Under the pieces are notes generated by a model, which was not told where the DNA came from, searched no databases, and worked only from the letters and a program-made list of their open reading frames with translations. Positions 1-12,756 of a stretch of DNA of 64,000 nt are shown here, piece after piece. The position numbers and the translations under genes were made by a program. The stretch is from positions 72,001 to 136,000 of the forward strand of contig NW_013171818.1 of the NCBI RefSeq assembly GCF_000151665.1, in the 5' to 3' direction. The number at the start of each line of letters is the position of its first letter. Positions within the stretch are counted from its first letter, which is position 1. This stretch comes from Blastocystis hominis (Eukaryota > Sar > Bigyra > Opalinata > Blastocystidae).

Positions 1-229
1 GGTACATAGATAATTGATCAAGAACAAACTAAACTCTTGTTTTAGAAAAGTAATGATGATAATCGATATTAGGAAATTTCCATTATTAGTTGTTATTAAT
101 AGAAAAGACTACAAAACTAATGTGTAAGAAATAGCTTATTATATTAATTACGTTAATTATAATGTATGGTGAATAATAAGAAAAAAACGAAGGATACGCG
201 TTAACAAACCTTCATTGAATGGTGATTCA
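1..229. other. AT-rich left flank without a recognisable gene
   Basis: I see no supported reading frame or RNA gene here. The stretch lies downstream of the minus-strand leucine-rich gene and begins just beyond its TGTTTGTT poly(A) motif. Confidence 0.5.
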
Positions 230-242
230 AACAAACAGTTCA
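230..242 (-). terminator. TGTTTGTT poly(A)-site motif of the LRR gene
   Basis: On the minus strand TGTTTGTT occupies 237 to 230, with a T four bases before it at 242. The same T-N4-TGTTTGTT spacing recurs at other host gene ends in this window. It would place the poly(A) site near 242, about 35 bases past the likely stop of the LRR gene. Confidence 0.6.
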
Positions 243-275
243 ATGCTTCAGTAACTTACTTGCATTTTGATTAGA

Positions 276-3200
276 TTAATTAATAATAATCATACACTTC
301 AACAAGATCGGCAAGTAAAGGCGAAACATCTACATATCAAAATGAAACAATGCCATTACTCTTGACAGATTCAGATCTAACATGCCAGAAAGAAGAAGGA
401 AGATCGACATTTACAAGATTTGGAATATCTACTATATTGGTTAATCACTAAATATACTTTCTAATATTACTTTTTCAATGAAATAAAAGCCATTACTTTG
501 AGATATTAGATCTTGGAGGTTAAATAGATCTAACTATTAAAAGGAACAAATAGAATTCATGCTTCGCATTTTTAGAAGAGGACTCTGACTCAGAGCATGA
601 TCGCCCATCTTAATCGATTGCAATAATGGAAGATCTACATAAATAACACTAATAATACGGCTGAATACTTTCCATTATAATATGATCCGCAGAATTGAAA
701 GAATATAAACCCAATTTCATTGATTGCAGTACTGGAGCATCTAATCAATTACATATATTCTTTATTTATACCTCTAACAAGGAATGAAGAAGAGTAAAAA
801 TTATGTGACGACCAATCATCATTCATCATATCACCAATACTGATGGTCTGTAATGAAGGAAGATTTTCTAATTCAAATTCACCTGAATAATCAGAAAAAC
901 TGTTTCTTCCTATTTCTATGGATTCCAATAATGCACAATTCTTTATGTGGAATGAAGATCCAGGATAAAAGTAATCATAATTCTTATAATGTGTGAAAGA
1001 TTTCGGACCTATTTTCAATGTTTTCAGACTATTCAGTCCATCCATATTAAATGTTTCTACAAAACCAAAACTATCACTTCCGATTTCCAAATATTCAAGA
1101 TCCGTGAATCGAGAGAAATCAAATGTTGTATAGTTTACCTCATTACAAGTCCAATTTGGTAGAATAATGGTAGTGTTAGTAGAAGGAATAGATTGAATAT
1201 AATCACAAGAATAAGTCGTTTCAGCGAGATATTGAGCAAATGCAGGATGAACATCTAAGAATGTGAATGAACAAACGAAGAATCACTGTTAATAGTAGCA
1301 ATGAGAGTATAATCGAAATAACTGTATGCATTCACATTTTGCAAATTAGGAATATCTAACAGTTATTATTATTATTATTCATGTACTCTCTAGCGTTACT
1401 ATCATAAAACTAGATAGAGATCCATAATAATTATCAACAATAGTCGTCAAATTTGGAAGATCTAGTTGACATTTCTTCAGTTATATTACTTCTCATTGTC
1501 AGCGAACAAGACATATCCAAATTACCAGCTAGAGATAATTCTCCCAGACTAATTGACTCTAAAGAAGGAAGGTCTAAGTAATATCTGATTCAAAACATTT
1601 TGTACCTTGGATGATAGCAGTTTCAGTTTCACAAAATGCATACATGCCTAATTCAATAGATTGCAAACTTGGTAAATCTATACACCTCAAAACAACCAAT
1701 CAAATAAGTACCTCGAATAATGAATGGACTATAGAAGAAACTATTTGATAACATATCGGCATTACCAATTTTGATTGACTTTAAGGATGGGAGATTTACC
1801 AATTCAAATTCACCTGAAAAATCGGAAAAACTATTGTCGTTAATTTCAATCAATGTTAGTAATTGACAATTCTTTATGTGGAATGACTTATCAGGGTTAT
1901 TTGCAGCACCATTCTTTATTTCCGTAAATGAGTTTCCTCCTATTATTAACGTTGTTAGTTTGCTTAATCCATCAATGATGAATGTATCCACAAAACCGAA
2001 ACTATTGTTTCCGATTTCCAAATATTCAAGATCAGTGAATCGAGAGAAATCAAATGTTGTATAGTTCATTTCGTTACAAGTCCCATCTGGCAAAATGATT
2101 GTAGAGTTAGACGACGAAATGGATTGAATATAATCACAAGAATGAGTAGTTTCCGCAAAATACTTGGCAAGTGTAGGATTCACATCTAAATATATAATGG
2201 AGACAATATTTGTAACTACTTTTGACTGAAGTAATAAGAGCATGGTCAAAGGTTACATATTCCGAAAATTCTTGTATATTGGGTATATCTGAGAGTAATA
2301 ACAACAATTCTCTTTTACTTTCCAAAATAATAATACGTTGATAGTCAAAGCTTTCAGAATCAGAAATCAAAGAAGTTAAATTAGGGAGATCTTATTATTA
2401 CTTGGACAATACAATAATTACTTCTCATAACTAATGAACATGATGTATCATTATGAACTCCCACTAAAGAATTGTGTCCCACATTTATCGTTTTTAAGGA
2501 AGGTAAGTCTACGATTTATAATGTATACGCAGTGTGATATACCTTCGATTATTGTGTTCATGGATTCTTGGAATACATTCATACCAAGCACAATAGACTC
2601 CAACCTGGGAAGATCTAATGATTTCAGTTCTGAAAACTATAATTACCTCGAACTACAAATGAACTATGATAGAAATTATTGGAGAAATAATTTGTGGAAC
2701 CAATACTGATTGTCTTTAATGTAGGAAGATTTGCTAATTCAAATTCACCTGCATAATCTGAAAAAGCATTACCCGCAATCTCAATGGATGCCAATAGTTC
2801 ACAATTCTTTACGTGGAATGATTTATGTACACGATTATCTTCAGCATATTTGCTTTCAGTAAACGAGGAACTGCCTATTATCAATGTTGTCAATTTATGC
2901 ATATCATCCATATTAAATGTTTCTACAAAACCAAAACTATCACTTCCGATTTCCAAATATTCAAGATCAGTGAATCGAGAGAAATCAAATGTTGTATAGT
3001 TTACCTCATTACAAGTCCAATTTGGTAGGATAATGGTGGTGTTAGTAGAAGGAATAGATTGAATATAATCACAAGAATAAGTCGTTTCAGCGAGATATTG
3101 AGCAAATGCAGGATGAACATCTAAGAATGTGAATGAAATAGTAAATTCGATTACTATCAACAGTAAAGAGCATTACACTAGTGAAATCTACATCATATGT

Positions 3201-6200
3201 TACGTTTTCTAAATTAGGAATATCTATAATATTATAAGTTAAGACATTGTAGATACTTTCCAATTGTATAATACGAGGATGTGTAAACACTCCCCAATCA
3301 AAAGTAACGGTTTCCAGTATAGGAAGATCTATAAACTAGTGAATATATATAATTTGTACTTCTCATTGTTAAGGAACATGAAGTATCATTGGAATTACCA
3401 GCAAGAGCCCACTGACGAACTGAAATTGATTGTAATGAAGGGAGATCTATTGTCTTATCCGGCTACTATATGTCCTAACCTTCTATTACTATTCTATGGG
3501 AATCAGCAAACGCATAAGCACCTAATTCAATGGACTTGAGACTTGGAAGATCTATCATTATATGTGTATAATAATAAACTATTACCTCGAATATCAAATG
3601 AAGACCAGTAAAAGTTTTGTGAATATTCCACATTACTACCAATGGCGATAGACTCCAATAATGGTAAATTCTTTAATTCAAATACACCTCCATAGCTAGC
3701 AAAGCAAAAATCTCCGATTTCAATTGATTTAAGTGAATCACAATTCGCAATACGGAATGATGCAGATTCATCATTATCAAATTCAGTATCATATTGTGTT
3801 TTTCTTTCTACAAAGGAGTTGGACCTGATATTCACATATTCTAGTTTGTAATTGTTGTCAATATCAAATGTGTTGACTGTTTTGAAATTCCAACTATCAA
3901 TCTCCAACTGGATCAATTCACTAAATCTTTCTGTAGTAAATGTTGTTAGTTTATCGTCGTTACAGGCGTTACTTGCGATGTGAAGTATTTTAGTTGATGA
4001 ATCCACATTGGAATACTCATCACAGCTTGTTACTAATGTTTCTGGAATCAATCCATACGAAAAGTGGATAAATAGGTTCGTCGAGAGTTTTCCATTGAGC
4101 GAAATTCTTTCAGTAGTTCCAAATTCACTGCGGATAATAACATAGGAATCGTTTTTCCATCCATTGTTGATTCCTTCCAAATAGATTCTTAGTAGTTGCG
4201 GAATTGCTGTTCCATTGATAATTTCTGTTGAAGTCGAGTTATAGGAAAGAGAAAGGAACTCAGAATCACTATATCCATAATAGATAATCATATTTTCATA
4301 GTTGTCTGGAGTATCACCATAATGTCTTTCGATGGAATATGAAACAGGTTGAGTAATGGAAGGAGTGGGAGTAGGAGTAGGAGTGGGCGTGGGTGTTGGT
4401 GTAGGCGTTGTAGGCTTGGGTGTAGGAGTGGGCGTGGGTGTAGGTGTAGGTGTTGGTGTAGGAGTAGGAGTAGGCGTTGTAGGCTTGGTCGTTGGTGTAG
4501 GCGTAGGCGTGGGAGTAGGAGTGGGAGTGGGTGTAGGCGTTGTAGGCTTGGGTGTAGGAGTGGGAGTGGGAGTGGGAGTGGGAGTAGGTGTAGGTGTAGG
4601 CGTTGTGGGCTTAGGTGTAGGTGTAGGTGTGGGTGTTGGTGTAGGTGTAGGCGTAGGAGTAGGAGTAGGAGTAGGAGGCTGGGTAGTTGGCTTGGGAGTA
4701 GGAGTGGGCGTTGGAGTAGGAGTAGGTGTGGGTGTAGGAGTAGGAGTAGGAGGCTGAGTTGTAGGAGGCTGAGTAGTTGGTACTGGAGTCGTCGGAGCTG
4801 CAGTAGTTGGTGGAGGAAGTGTAGTGGGAAGAGGAGTGGGCGTGGGAGTAGGAGTCACAACAGGATTGATTGGTACAACAACCACAGGGTTCTCATGTCC
4901 TACGTTATTCTCAATCGTTGTCTGGATATGGGTCACAATATCCATCGGAATTTCCACCATATACTCAACTCTCTCCACATTGCTCATGGAATAATCTCCC
5001 AATTCCAGTGTGAAATTCGAACTGATCTGAGTCACAGACATCGCCATAAAGTTCAACAGAGATTGTATTCCGACATTCATAAGCATCAGATTCGGAGTAT
5101 TCAGTATGAAGTATCCATTCATTTCCATCAAGCGACGTGAGGATGCTAGGCCAGACATAGTGCTATCAGCAATTAAGAAACTATTCAGAATGGGACAAGA
5201 AATATTGAAGGAAGACATAATAGGGAATGCATTGTCTTCGATAATCAGATCTCTTAGATATTGATAAGCAAGTGTCAGTTCTTCAACATCGCTAGGATTA
5301 AAGTGCTTGAATCTCAATTTGGATACTATATCAGGTATTTCTCTGATGTCCTTCTTCACATCAAAGCAAATGACTTCTGGAGGTACCGACAGTAGTTTCA
5401 TCGATATCGCATATCCAGCAATTCCAGCATAGTTCGCGTTTGTATCATTATCCACAACAGGGAGATTCATCTCGATATTCTCGCAAGGCACCACGTTGAA
5501 TGTCACAGTCCATTTCTTTTCATCGAATCCCTTCATCACACCATACAAAGAAGGCTGCTTCGTAGCTCCCGTGTAAATGTCATCGCCTGTCACATCGTTC
5601 ACAGTCTTCATTCGAACCAGGTCGAGAGCCATCAGCACAATCACAGGATTGCCCTCAGCAATAAACTTCATCAATCCACTCTTGTTCGGAATATCGTTCT
5701 TCGTCACTTCAAAATAGAACTTGGGAGTATTCGCTGAACATAGCTCGTTTTCATCAAGCAATCCAGCAACGGCTTCGCTCATCAGTCCTTTCTCTGTCAC
5801 AAATGCAATGATATCAGAAGGAGTAACATCGTTCGGTTCAATTTCTTGGCTGTATGGAAGGCACTGGAGAACATACGACAAGGACAACGGTTCATCATAT
5901 CCTCTTTTCTTCAAAACAGTTTCTGCAGCAAAGATCAACGCACTTGCCCATGAAGTAGCCTTCGAGTTGGAAGTCGAATATTTCTCAGCTCCAGAACACA
6001 AGTCACGATTAACAATAGATCCTGTCCAAGGTACAGGCACATCATCGTCAGGATCAGCATAAGAACCTTCTCCAGAATACTTCATGCCGAGATTCATCAT
6101 CTGGTTCAAGTCTTCATCACTAAAATCAGACAGAATAGAGAAATTCATGGGATAGTTTCTATATTCAGCCTTTCTCTCGATATCCAAACAGGCTTGTTTC

Positions 6201-6388
6201 CAGTCATTGAAATGATCCCTATGTATTGTAATTACTGAATAGTATTACATTGGAAATTCCGAAGTCACCGATCCGTACTTGGAAGGATAAGCACTTAAGT
6301 AGTCAAAATAGCCAGTTGGATCGCATGAATAAGTCGCAGAGGCATAGATTAGCTGTAAGATGACTGATAATACAAGAATCGCTCTCAT
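276..6388 (-). CDS. secreted cathepsin-like pseudoprotease fused to Pro-Thr stalk and tandem leucine-rich units
   Basis: Start chosen at the ATG at 6388, which gives a signal peptide ([12 protein letters not shown]). A 30-nt intron (6219-6248) joins in frame to the main exon 6218-3586. That exon holds an I29-type propeptide end ([16 protein letters not shown]) and a papain-like C1 domain. The catalytic Cys position reads Ser (ATSWAS) and the His region reads SLYGV, so proteolysis is unlikely. A long PT-rich stalk and leucine-rich repeats follow. Further introns of 29-37 nt (3552-3585 and 3447-3479 placed exactly), all phase 1 where checked, separate LRR exons and link three more units downstream. 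The 3' end is less sure: the path through the last exons suggests a stop at 276-278, but an earlier end near 537 is possible. It probably acts at the surface or is secreted; the ligand is unknown. Confidence 0.7.
770..3990 (-). repeat. four tandem LRR units, period about 930 bp
   Basis: Units lie near 3990-3590, 3130-2640, 2210-1710 and 1250-770. Units 2 to 4 begin with [13 protein letters not shown] followed by a [17 protein letters not shown] segment and end in an SSFxVRG or similar string before an intron. Unit 1, inside the main exon, is the most diverged. The introns lie at matching places in each unit, so whole exon blocks were duplicated. Confidence 0.75.
4347..4868 (-). repeat. coding Pro-Thr minisatellite
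   Basis: An array of GTAGGN/GTGGGN-like hexamers on the plus strand encodes an extended PT dipeptide stalk in the minus-strand gene, broken by KPTT, QPPT and PLPTT blocks. Synonymous variation between units shows that it is not a fresh slippage product. It probably holds the N-terminal domain away from the LRR part and may carry O-glycans. Confidence 0.8.
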
Positions 6389-6866
6389 ATCCAGAAAATA
6401 AATAAACATACAAAATAACAAAAATGCAATAGTTCGATTTTTAGCATTTCCATAAGTCTCCACAAATAATGGATAGGTGAGAGATGATCGATTTGGTGTG
6501 AAATATAAATAATAATAACTCATTAGTCATGCACTGTTTCTTTTAACAATGTTGTCTGTTCTTATTGTTGAGAAGTTGAGAGTAAGTATATTTTTACTAG
6601 AAGGCAAGTAGTTTGGTATTGATGTGTTTTGAGCGTATATTTATGGTGTCATTTTACTGCTACTTTGACCATAGTTGCCTTCAAACCCCCGTCAACTGAT
6701 GGTTATTGAAGTTCACGTAATGTGACTCCAAACAACTTGTATATTTTGTTTTTCTCAAGAAAAATGGTGCCGAATATTATCCTTAGTTTATTTTTCTTAC
6801 TCAGACATCGACGGCGTGTTTTGCGCAATAATTATTGACCGATAGCCAAAGTGATAATCTGTTAGC
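6389..6866. other. spacer between the LRR gene and the element
   Basis: It holds the upstream region of the LRR gene, and no gene is seen. I compared it by eye with the sequence beyond the right-arm polymerase. Only a weak resemblance near 6805-6845 to the GCGC-rich repeats at 35148-35425 is visible, so a terminal repeat here is unproven. Confidence 0.4.
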
Positions 6867-9800
6867 TTATCTATACTTATCAGCCAATCGGTAATGCCCG
6901 AACGCGAGTGTACGTACATTATCATTACAAATCCATCTCTTGTTGTCCGTGGGTGTTATAAATGTATTGGTTTGTTCCTTCGTAATGATATCGAACACTT
7001 GGCTATTAATTCGCTTGAAGGAGCCCTTAATGATTGCATTTCTCTTCTTGTCTGCCTCAAGGACACGCTTGTACACATCGATATTCTTCACACTCGTTGT
7101 CTCCCATCGATCACGAGATTCTGTGGAACTCCCTTTGCTGCATCACGTACAACATGCTTCTCATTTACCAGACATTACATCTTGGGTCTGAGTCCCACGA
7201 ACTCCGTGATACGATGCATGTTGTGCTCTTTCTTGAAGATGGGTCCAGGCAACTTCTTGTTGAAAATGAGAAATGATTCCAGCGAAAGGAACTTGCTCTT
7301 GTCCACTTCATGCTCGTAGTAGTTCACGAGTTCTCCATAGAAGTAGCTCGTGTTATCCAATTCTGAGAAGTCGAGCGACTTGTACATGTCGCACATCTTG
7401 TGGACGATGTTAGCGCGATCGTGCAACTGCACGATGAGTGAGTCCGTGTCCTGTCCCAATAACTTAACGTTATCAAATGTGTTCTTGAGCACATTGTAGT
7501 AGAAATCGTAGATGATGTGTTTGGACATGTCAAGAATGGCGAACCCGATGAAGAATGGCTTCACCACCTTTCTCACCGGTGTATTCAGCTTGATGCCGAT
7601 GAGATTCTCGGAATACATGGTAGTCCCGGCGATCATGTCGTACCCATGCTTCTGAATGATGGCTTCACGTTCATGTCATGTGTTAGCGAACTTCAGTTTC
7701 ATCCGTTTCAATCCAGTCTCCACGACCTTGCCATATTTTGAATATGCCAACAGCTTGTACAGGTTTTTCTCCACAGTGGTCTTGGACTTGGCTCGTTTCT
7801 CACTCAGCATGTTCACATACTCGAAGATGAACGGTGCCTGCTTGAATCGAGTGAGGTGATATATGTGAGTGATGCGATAACCCTGTTGAATGCCCAGTTG
7901 CAACAGAGAGTAATGCACGAGATATTTGCGCCGAGGCACAAGATCGCAGATGAGCTTCGGTGTATTCACCTCTTTCACTTTGTCCACGATGTCATTCTTC
8001 TCAGCGTATTTCTTGATTCCATCGGAGTACATGCCCGCCTTCTGTACGGGGAAGAATGGCAGATCATTGAACTTGTCGTGCAGTTCCACTGGTGCCTCGA
8101 TGTCACACTCGACGAAGAATCCATACTTACCGAACGTCTTGAGTGATTGCACCCACCCATTCGGGTCACGATTGATCTTCTCCATCACTTCTCGTCGCTC
8201 AGGTACACCCACCAACTCATAAGGCATCATTCGATGCATGGCTCCTCCATACAGGTTGTTGGCGTCCAGGTAGTAAATGCCCTGGGACGACGTTGTTTGC
8301 TCTGTGTTGTCATGGTTGTCAATGTCAACCTTGGCATGTCGTTTCACGATCTGTGTGATACCTCCTCGCATGTTCTTCAACAATCGCATGAAGTCATCGA
8401 TATCATTTGTTTCCATCAACCGAATGCCTTTGTTCTGACAAACCCACCAATGTGATCCATGAACATCTTATTTAAATGCTCTTCACTCATGCCCTCGTCG
8501 GTACTGATTCGTATGATGTACTGTACCCACTTCTCACCAAGGAACGTTAGGTTACTCTTGCCATGATCACCCTCCATCGTGACCTTAAAGAAGAGCGAAT
8601 TGGTCATTTGTGGTGCTGTGATGTAATAATGCATTGGATCAACACCGAATGCATTCAATGTGGTGTTTCGGAAATGCTCGAATGCATCAGCCATGAGAGT
8701 CACATCGAGTACATTGTACAATTCGTAGTATTCATCCCATGTCTTGATATCGAAGGTCTTCCACAGCTTCACCATGTGATCATATTCGTCTTGTGGGATC
8801 ATCTCTCCCTTCATATCATCAATGCATTGCTTGCGAGGTGGAATGATGGCGTTGTTCAATGACTCGTACGATTTGATGAGACTGTAGAACATGGGTTCTT
8901 TCCATGTCAACAAATCGATGTACTCGTCACTCCATTGCTTGCTCCGCGACTCGTAATTCTTTCTGAGTTGAATCTTGGTGTGCACATAGAGATCTAAGTT
9001 CCCTCCCAATGTCTGTGCAACGATCGATCTGAGAGGACTGCTGATGAGCTTCAACGAGTCCTTGAATTGAATGCCGTTGTATTCGATCTGCATTTCCTTG
9101 TCTTCAGTGGTTGGAATAAATCCCAAATCTTCAGGCATTATTGCTATAAGTTTCATGATAAATGTGAAATCGTAGTGCGATCCATTGTGGAAGTAGACTA
9201 ACAAACGATAGTTCTTCTTGTTGAACGAGATTTGGAGATTGCATTTGGTGCAACAGGTGCAGATGTACTGCCCAGCCTCGTAGAAAAGGGTCTTTGTGTC
9301 ATTCGAATACTCACCTGCCACATGTGCGTGATGTCTCACTTTGTCGTTCTCCAGTTTCTTGCGACAGAATGGACACACAAATGTAGATTGATAATCTCTC
9401 GATCTCAGGAGTGTTCTTGAGGGGAAATCCATCGAAGAGGTACTTCTTCACGTTTTCTTGGAATCGAACCAAGTATTCCATGAAAGGAAAAAGATCACTC
9501 TCTTCCTCGTGTGGTGCATGAAAGACTTTCAGTTGGGTATCAATGTCTGGAATGCGTGAAACGGCTAGAGAGGACAACATGATTGGCTTGTGTCTGTTCT
9601 TGTCATCAATGGCTGACTCGAAGTCAGCGTACATGACTACCGGTGCTAACATTTCGTATCGCTGGTTTGTGCATTGTAGACGTGTTACTTCACTCGACAA
9701 CTCGTATTGATCACGATCATCCATCTGTTCTCGATGTGCTTGTACTTTATGGTATTGGACAGCTCTTTGTGATCCGAAGAAGTCGTCATAGAATCTGCAC

Positions 9801-11320
9801 TTCGCGATTCTTGCGAGATGATTATTCTTGCATCGCTCTGACGAAAGATGCGATGTTTGAAATGGCTCAAATCCTTGATGTACAAGAAGTGATTGGGAAT
9901 TTCGTTCTCCTATTCCCCTCGTGTGTCATTCACGATGTAAAGAGAGAGGGCAGCTCCATCCACCTTCGGCTTGTATACCTGAGAGCTCGTGAATAGATCA
10001 TACTTGTCCTTGGAGTTGTCATCGTATCTAGGTAACAGAGTAAATTCGAAGACATTGAAAGAGACTTTCAACAATTCTTCCAATCTCGCGAATTTCTCTT
10101 CATTTTGATCGAAGGGTTTGTTATCACAAATGTCCATTGCTTCCTCCACCTTATGAATCGTTACTCCGAATACCTTGTTCTTGTCGGGTTGCTTCCACCA
10201 CTTGTTGTACACGCTTGCATCACCCATCTTGCGATTCGTGATGATCTTGTGTCCGCCTTCACTTGCCAAAATGAGACACCGTTGCAGGCATCGGTTGTCA
10301 TCGATATTCGGGTTAACCACCGTGTGTCCAAGGATCAAAGGTGTGTGGTGTTTGTAATTCACGTATGTGCGAAGTGGGAACATCTCGACATGGAAGCCCA
10401 TCCACCCACGGTAAACAAAACCACTTTCTCCCGTCTCTTGTTCCTCCACAACATTTCTGTACCACTTCAGATAATCCTCGAACCACTCGTCGATGCGATC
10501 CTTGTGAATGATGCAAAGGTGTCGCATACGATCATCGGTGAAATTGAGTATTTTGAGTTCTCTGGCATGTTCCCACATGAGGTTGTATGCCAAAATAGTG
10601 ATGAGACACTGTGGATAATCACGCATCCCATCCAAGATGTATATCTTTGCTACCTCATTGAACTCGTCTGTCTCGTTCATCATCGAGTTGATCGGTTCCA
10701 CTTCCTCTTCACTCTTTCCATCCGGTAATCGAACCCATAGTCTCTTGTCATCATCGTTCTTGAGCGAAAGTCCTTCTTGGTTCGTTTCTCATTCATCCAT
10801 TCCTTGAACATATCTCCTTCCAGGGTGTGATAATACGTGAGTGCCATCCAAGAGTTGAATCGATCATGTCGCTCAAGCGTCCCTCCGCGACTTTGCGATC
10901 GAACATAGCGAAGAACTTGTTTTGTCGTGCTTGACGTCTCTTTTCCATCGTGTTCATGAACTCAGGCAACGGACGACTTCGCGTCTCACCGAATTCATGT
11001 CCATTCCACTCATACTCGAGATATCGCTCGTTCCATGCCTTGCTTCCCACAATCAGATACTTAAACTCTCCTTTAGGATCACCAACTTGTTTACAAGAAG
11101 TTGCATGTTTTGTTTCCTTACTGCCTTCATTGACCTCGTATTCTCATCCCATACCTTATTTAACACTTATGATCGTGAATCAGGAATGAGCTATTTGGTG
11201 AACTGCCCATCGATCATATTATACTTAGCTACCAATCGTTTCCAGGTTTGAGTGCCAATCTTGATCATTCGTCCAGTCTCAGGGTTGATAGTATATTCGT
11301 CGCGATGAGTATCTATTAAA
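6867..11320 (-). pseudogene. fossil protein-primed DNA polymerase B, left arm
   Basis: This is the decayed counterpart of the right-arm polymerase and can be followed along its whole length by protein similarity. Recognisable parts are an exonuclease-region DFESA string, a YLDANNLYG string and the DTDS catalytic-site region. About eight breaks are apparent, so it is a fossil. It contains none of the paired hairpins seen in the right arm. The end of its coding region near 6890 is also where similarity to the right arm stops. Confidence 0.85.
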
Positions 11321-11387
11321 ATATAGGTGACAAATTCATTAACCTCAAAGTGTTAAATGTAGGAATTGGAAATAGTGAATCTCAGAT

Positions 11388-11816
11388 TTAATATGGGAAT
11401 ATTGCATGTCCGTCTTCGTTGGACTCGAATTCATCAATATCGTCCGGGTAGGACGATGAGTCATCCTGATCATCGCCCTGGTCGTCCACGAATATCTTCT
11501 TGATGTTCCGATCATTATCGTACGCTTTAGCTTCTTCTTTCGTGATCAACACCCTATTGACGCCTCGTGGTCTATAGTTGTCACGGAGAAACTGGTAGTA
11601 GGCTGACCCTCCAATAATCATGGAACGATTGTTGGGAGAAGTCAAACTCGATTTGGGAACGTACTTCGTCGTATCCGGGAGTAAGGGTGTGACGTACAAG
11701 CGATTCAATTTCTCATCGTACTTGAATCCACGCTTGAGAAGGTTCCAGAAGCGAACTCCGTTGATTTGGATTTCTCGTCCTGTATTGGGATTCAATGCGT
11801 GAGTAGGTCTATTCAT
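11388..11816 (-). CDS. small NPxTGR-motif element protein, left copy
   Basis: A 142-residue open frame beginning MNRPTHALNPNTGREI. The NPxTGRxI-type start resembles a motif common in large DNA viruses (2-cysteine adaptor-like), though the cysteines of that domain are not seen. The C terminus is acidic. The right-arm counterpart is 29997-30422. It is transcribed away from the neighbour at 11875 across a TATA-like spacer. Function is unknown; conservation in both arms suggests the gene was useful to the element. Confidence 0.7.
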   Translation of the reverse strand: MNRPTHALNPNTGREIQINGVRFWNLLKRGFKYDEKLNRLYVTPLLPDTTKYVPKSSLTSPNNRSMIIGGSAYYQFLRDNYRPRGVNRVLITKEEAKAYDNDRNIKKIFVDDQGDDQDDSSSYPDDIDEFESNEDGHAIFPY

Positions 11817-11843
11817 TTATATATATTTATATATTTATATTTT
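11817..11843. promoter_or_regulatory. AT box between divergent small element genes, left arm
   Basis: An alternating ATATTTATAT-type tract lies directly next to the start of the 11388-11816 gene. The equivalent place in the right arm (29972-29996) has the same kind of tract. It is a plausible promoter with a very short leader; this is inferred from position and recurrence only. Confidence 0.5.
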
Positions 11844-11874
11844 CTCTTTTCCCCTAGTTAACACTTTGATAAAA

Positions 11875-12387
11875 ATGAAATACAAGAAAACAGAGAACAA
11901 CACATGGTCATCCCTGGTACGCACCTGTGAGGACGAGAATATCGAACTCGCCGATATCATCATTCATACCAAGTATCCGATCAATTCAGAGAGACTATTC
12001 GGCTTCAGTGTTCGCACCCCGCAGGCAAATGTGGACTGTGGTTTGATCCTGCACGATTACGATTGCATCGAGATGACGTTGGATGAAACTCGTCCGCCCT
12101 TGTTTACCGAGGATGAATGGGAGTATCTATTGCCTCAATTGGAATCCAATGGTCTGCTCGGTGTGCCTCTAAATGTGTTTTGGAGGAGCGATTCACTGCC
12201 TCCTCACATCATCGGTGTAATGACCGAGAATCGTGCGATCTATTTCTTCTCCAACTACTATGTACGCGTGGTCTACAAGGTCGTGAATGATGAATACCCG
12301 CCCGAGTTGTCCGATCTGTTCATTGATGATGGCGCGTGTCTGAAGGGTGTGTATGTCAAACCATACGAACCAAATCAACCAGAGTAA
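11875..12387 (+). CDS. conserved element protein of unknown function, left copy
   Basis: About 170 residues starting MKYKKTENNTW; I chose the ATG that matches the start of the right-arm copy (29432-29944). No family is recognised. No signal peptide or membrane segment is seen. The two copies differ at about 16 of the first 170 bases, about 12 of these synonymous, so protein sequence has been held by selection in at least part of their history. The end reads CAGAGTAAA, a variant of the CCAAAGTAA seen at several element gene ends. Confidence 0.7.
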   Translation: MKYKKTENNTWSSLVRTCEDENIELADIIIHTKYPINSERLFGFSVRTPQANVDCGLILHDYDCIEMTLDETRPPLFTEDEWEYLLPQLESNGLLGVPLNVFWRSDSLPPHIIGVMTENRAIYFFSNYYVRVVYKVVNDEYPPELSDLFIDDGACLKGVYVKPYEPNQPE

Positions 12388-12392
12388 ATTGA

Positions 12393-12756
12393 ATGAATCA
12401 ATGTCGATCATATTCAGCAGCAATGGAAACAACTACACGTTCAAGAAGCTCGATAACATGCTCATCAATATGCCAGAGAACGACGGCCAACATGTCATCG
12501 TGTGTGAGACAGTGGATGGCGTTCCTCAATATTCATGGACGATATACCTTCTGGGTGTTTTGTGAAAGTCAATAATGCCACATTGTTTGAACATACACAC
12601 ACATCCACTCAACCATTCAATAATCAATACCAATTCGAATTATCTTCGGGTTTATATCTCATAATCACATCGATTCCATGTTACAATGAGAATGATGCCC
12701 TATTCAAATATTGTGATTCCATCGAATCGGTTGTGGATAAGGGATACAAGGAGTAG
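12393..12756 (+). pseudogene. broken left-arm copy of the 28759-29424 gene
   Basis: It matches the N-terminal half of the right-arm protein (SSNGNNYTFKKLDNMLINMP and the DSIESVV region). It looks broken, with about one break. It lacks the paired hairpin that the right copy carries at 29080-29121, so it shows the empty state of that site. Confidence 0.65.

Noticed and set aside
4349-5140. Plus-strand open frames of Gly-Val, Gly-Arg or Cys-Arg repeats opposite the LRR gene
   Set aside because: They are the complement of the Pro-Thr coding minisatellite; the minus frame has flanking conserved domains and the plus frames do not.
6540-6866. Left terminal inverted repeat of the element
   Set aside because: Only a short weak similarity to the right-end repeats can be seen by eye, not enough to call.
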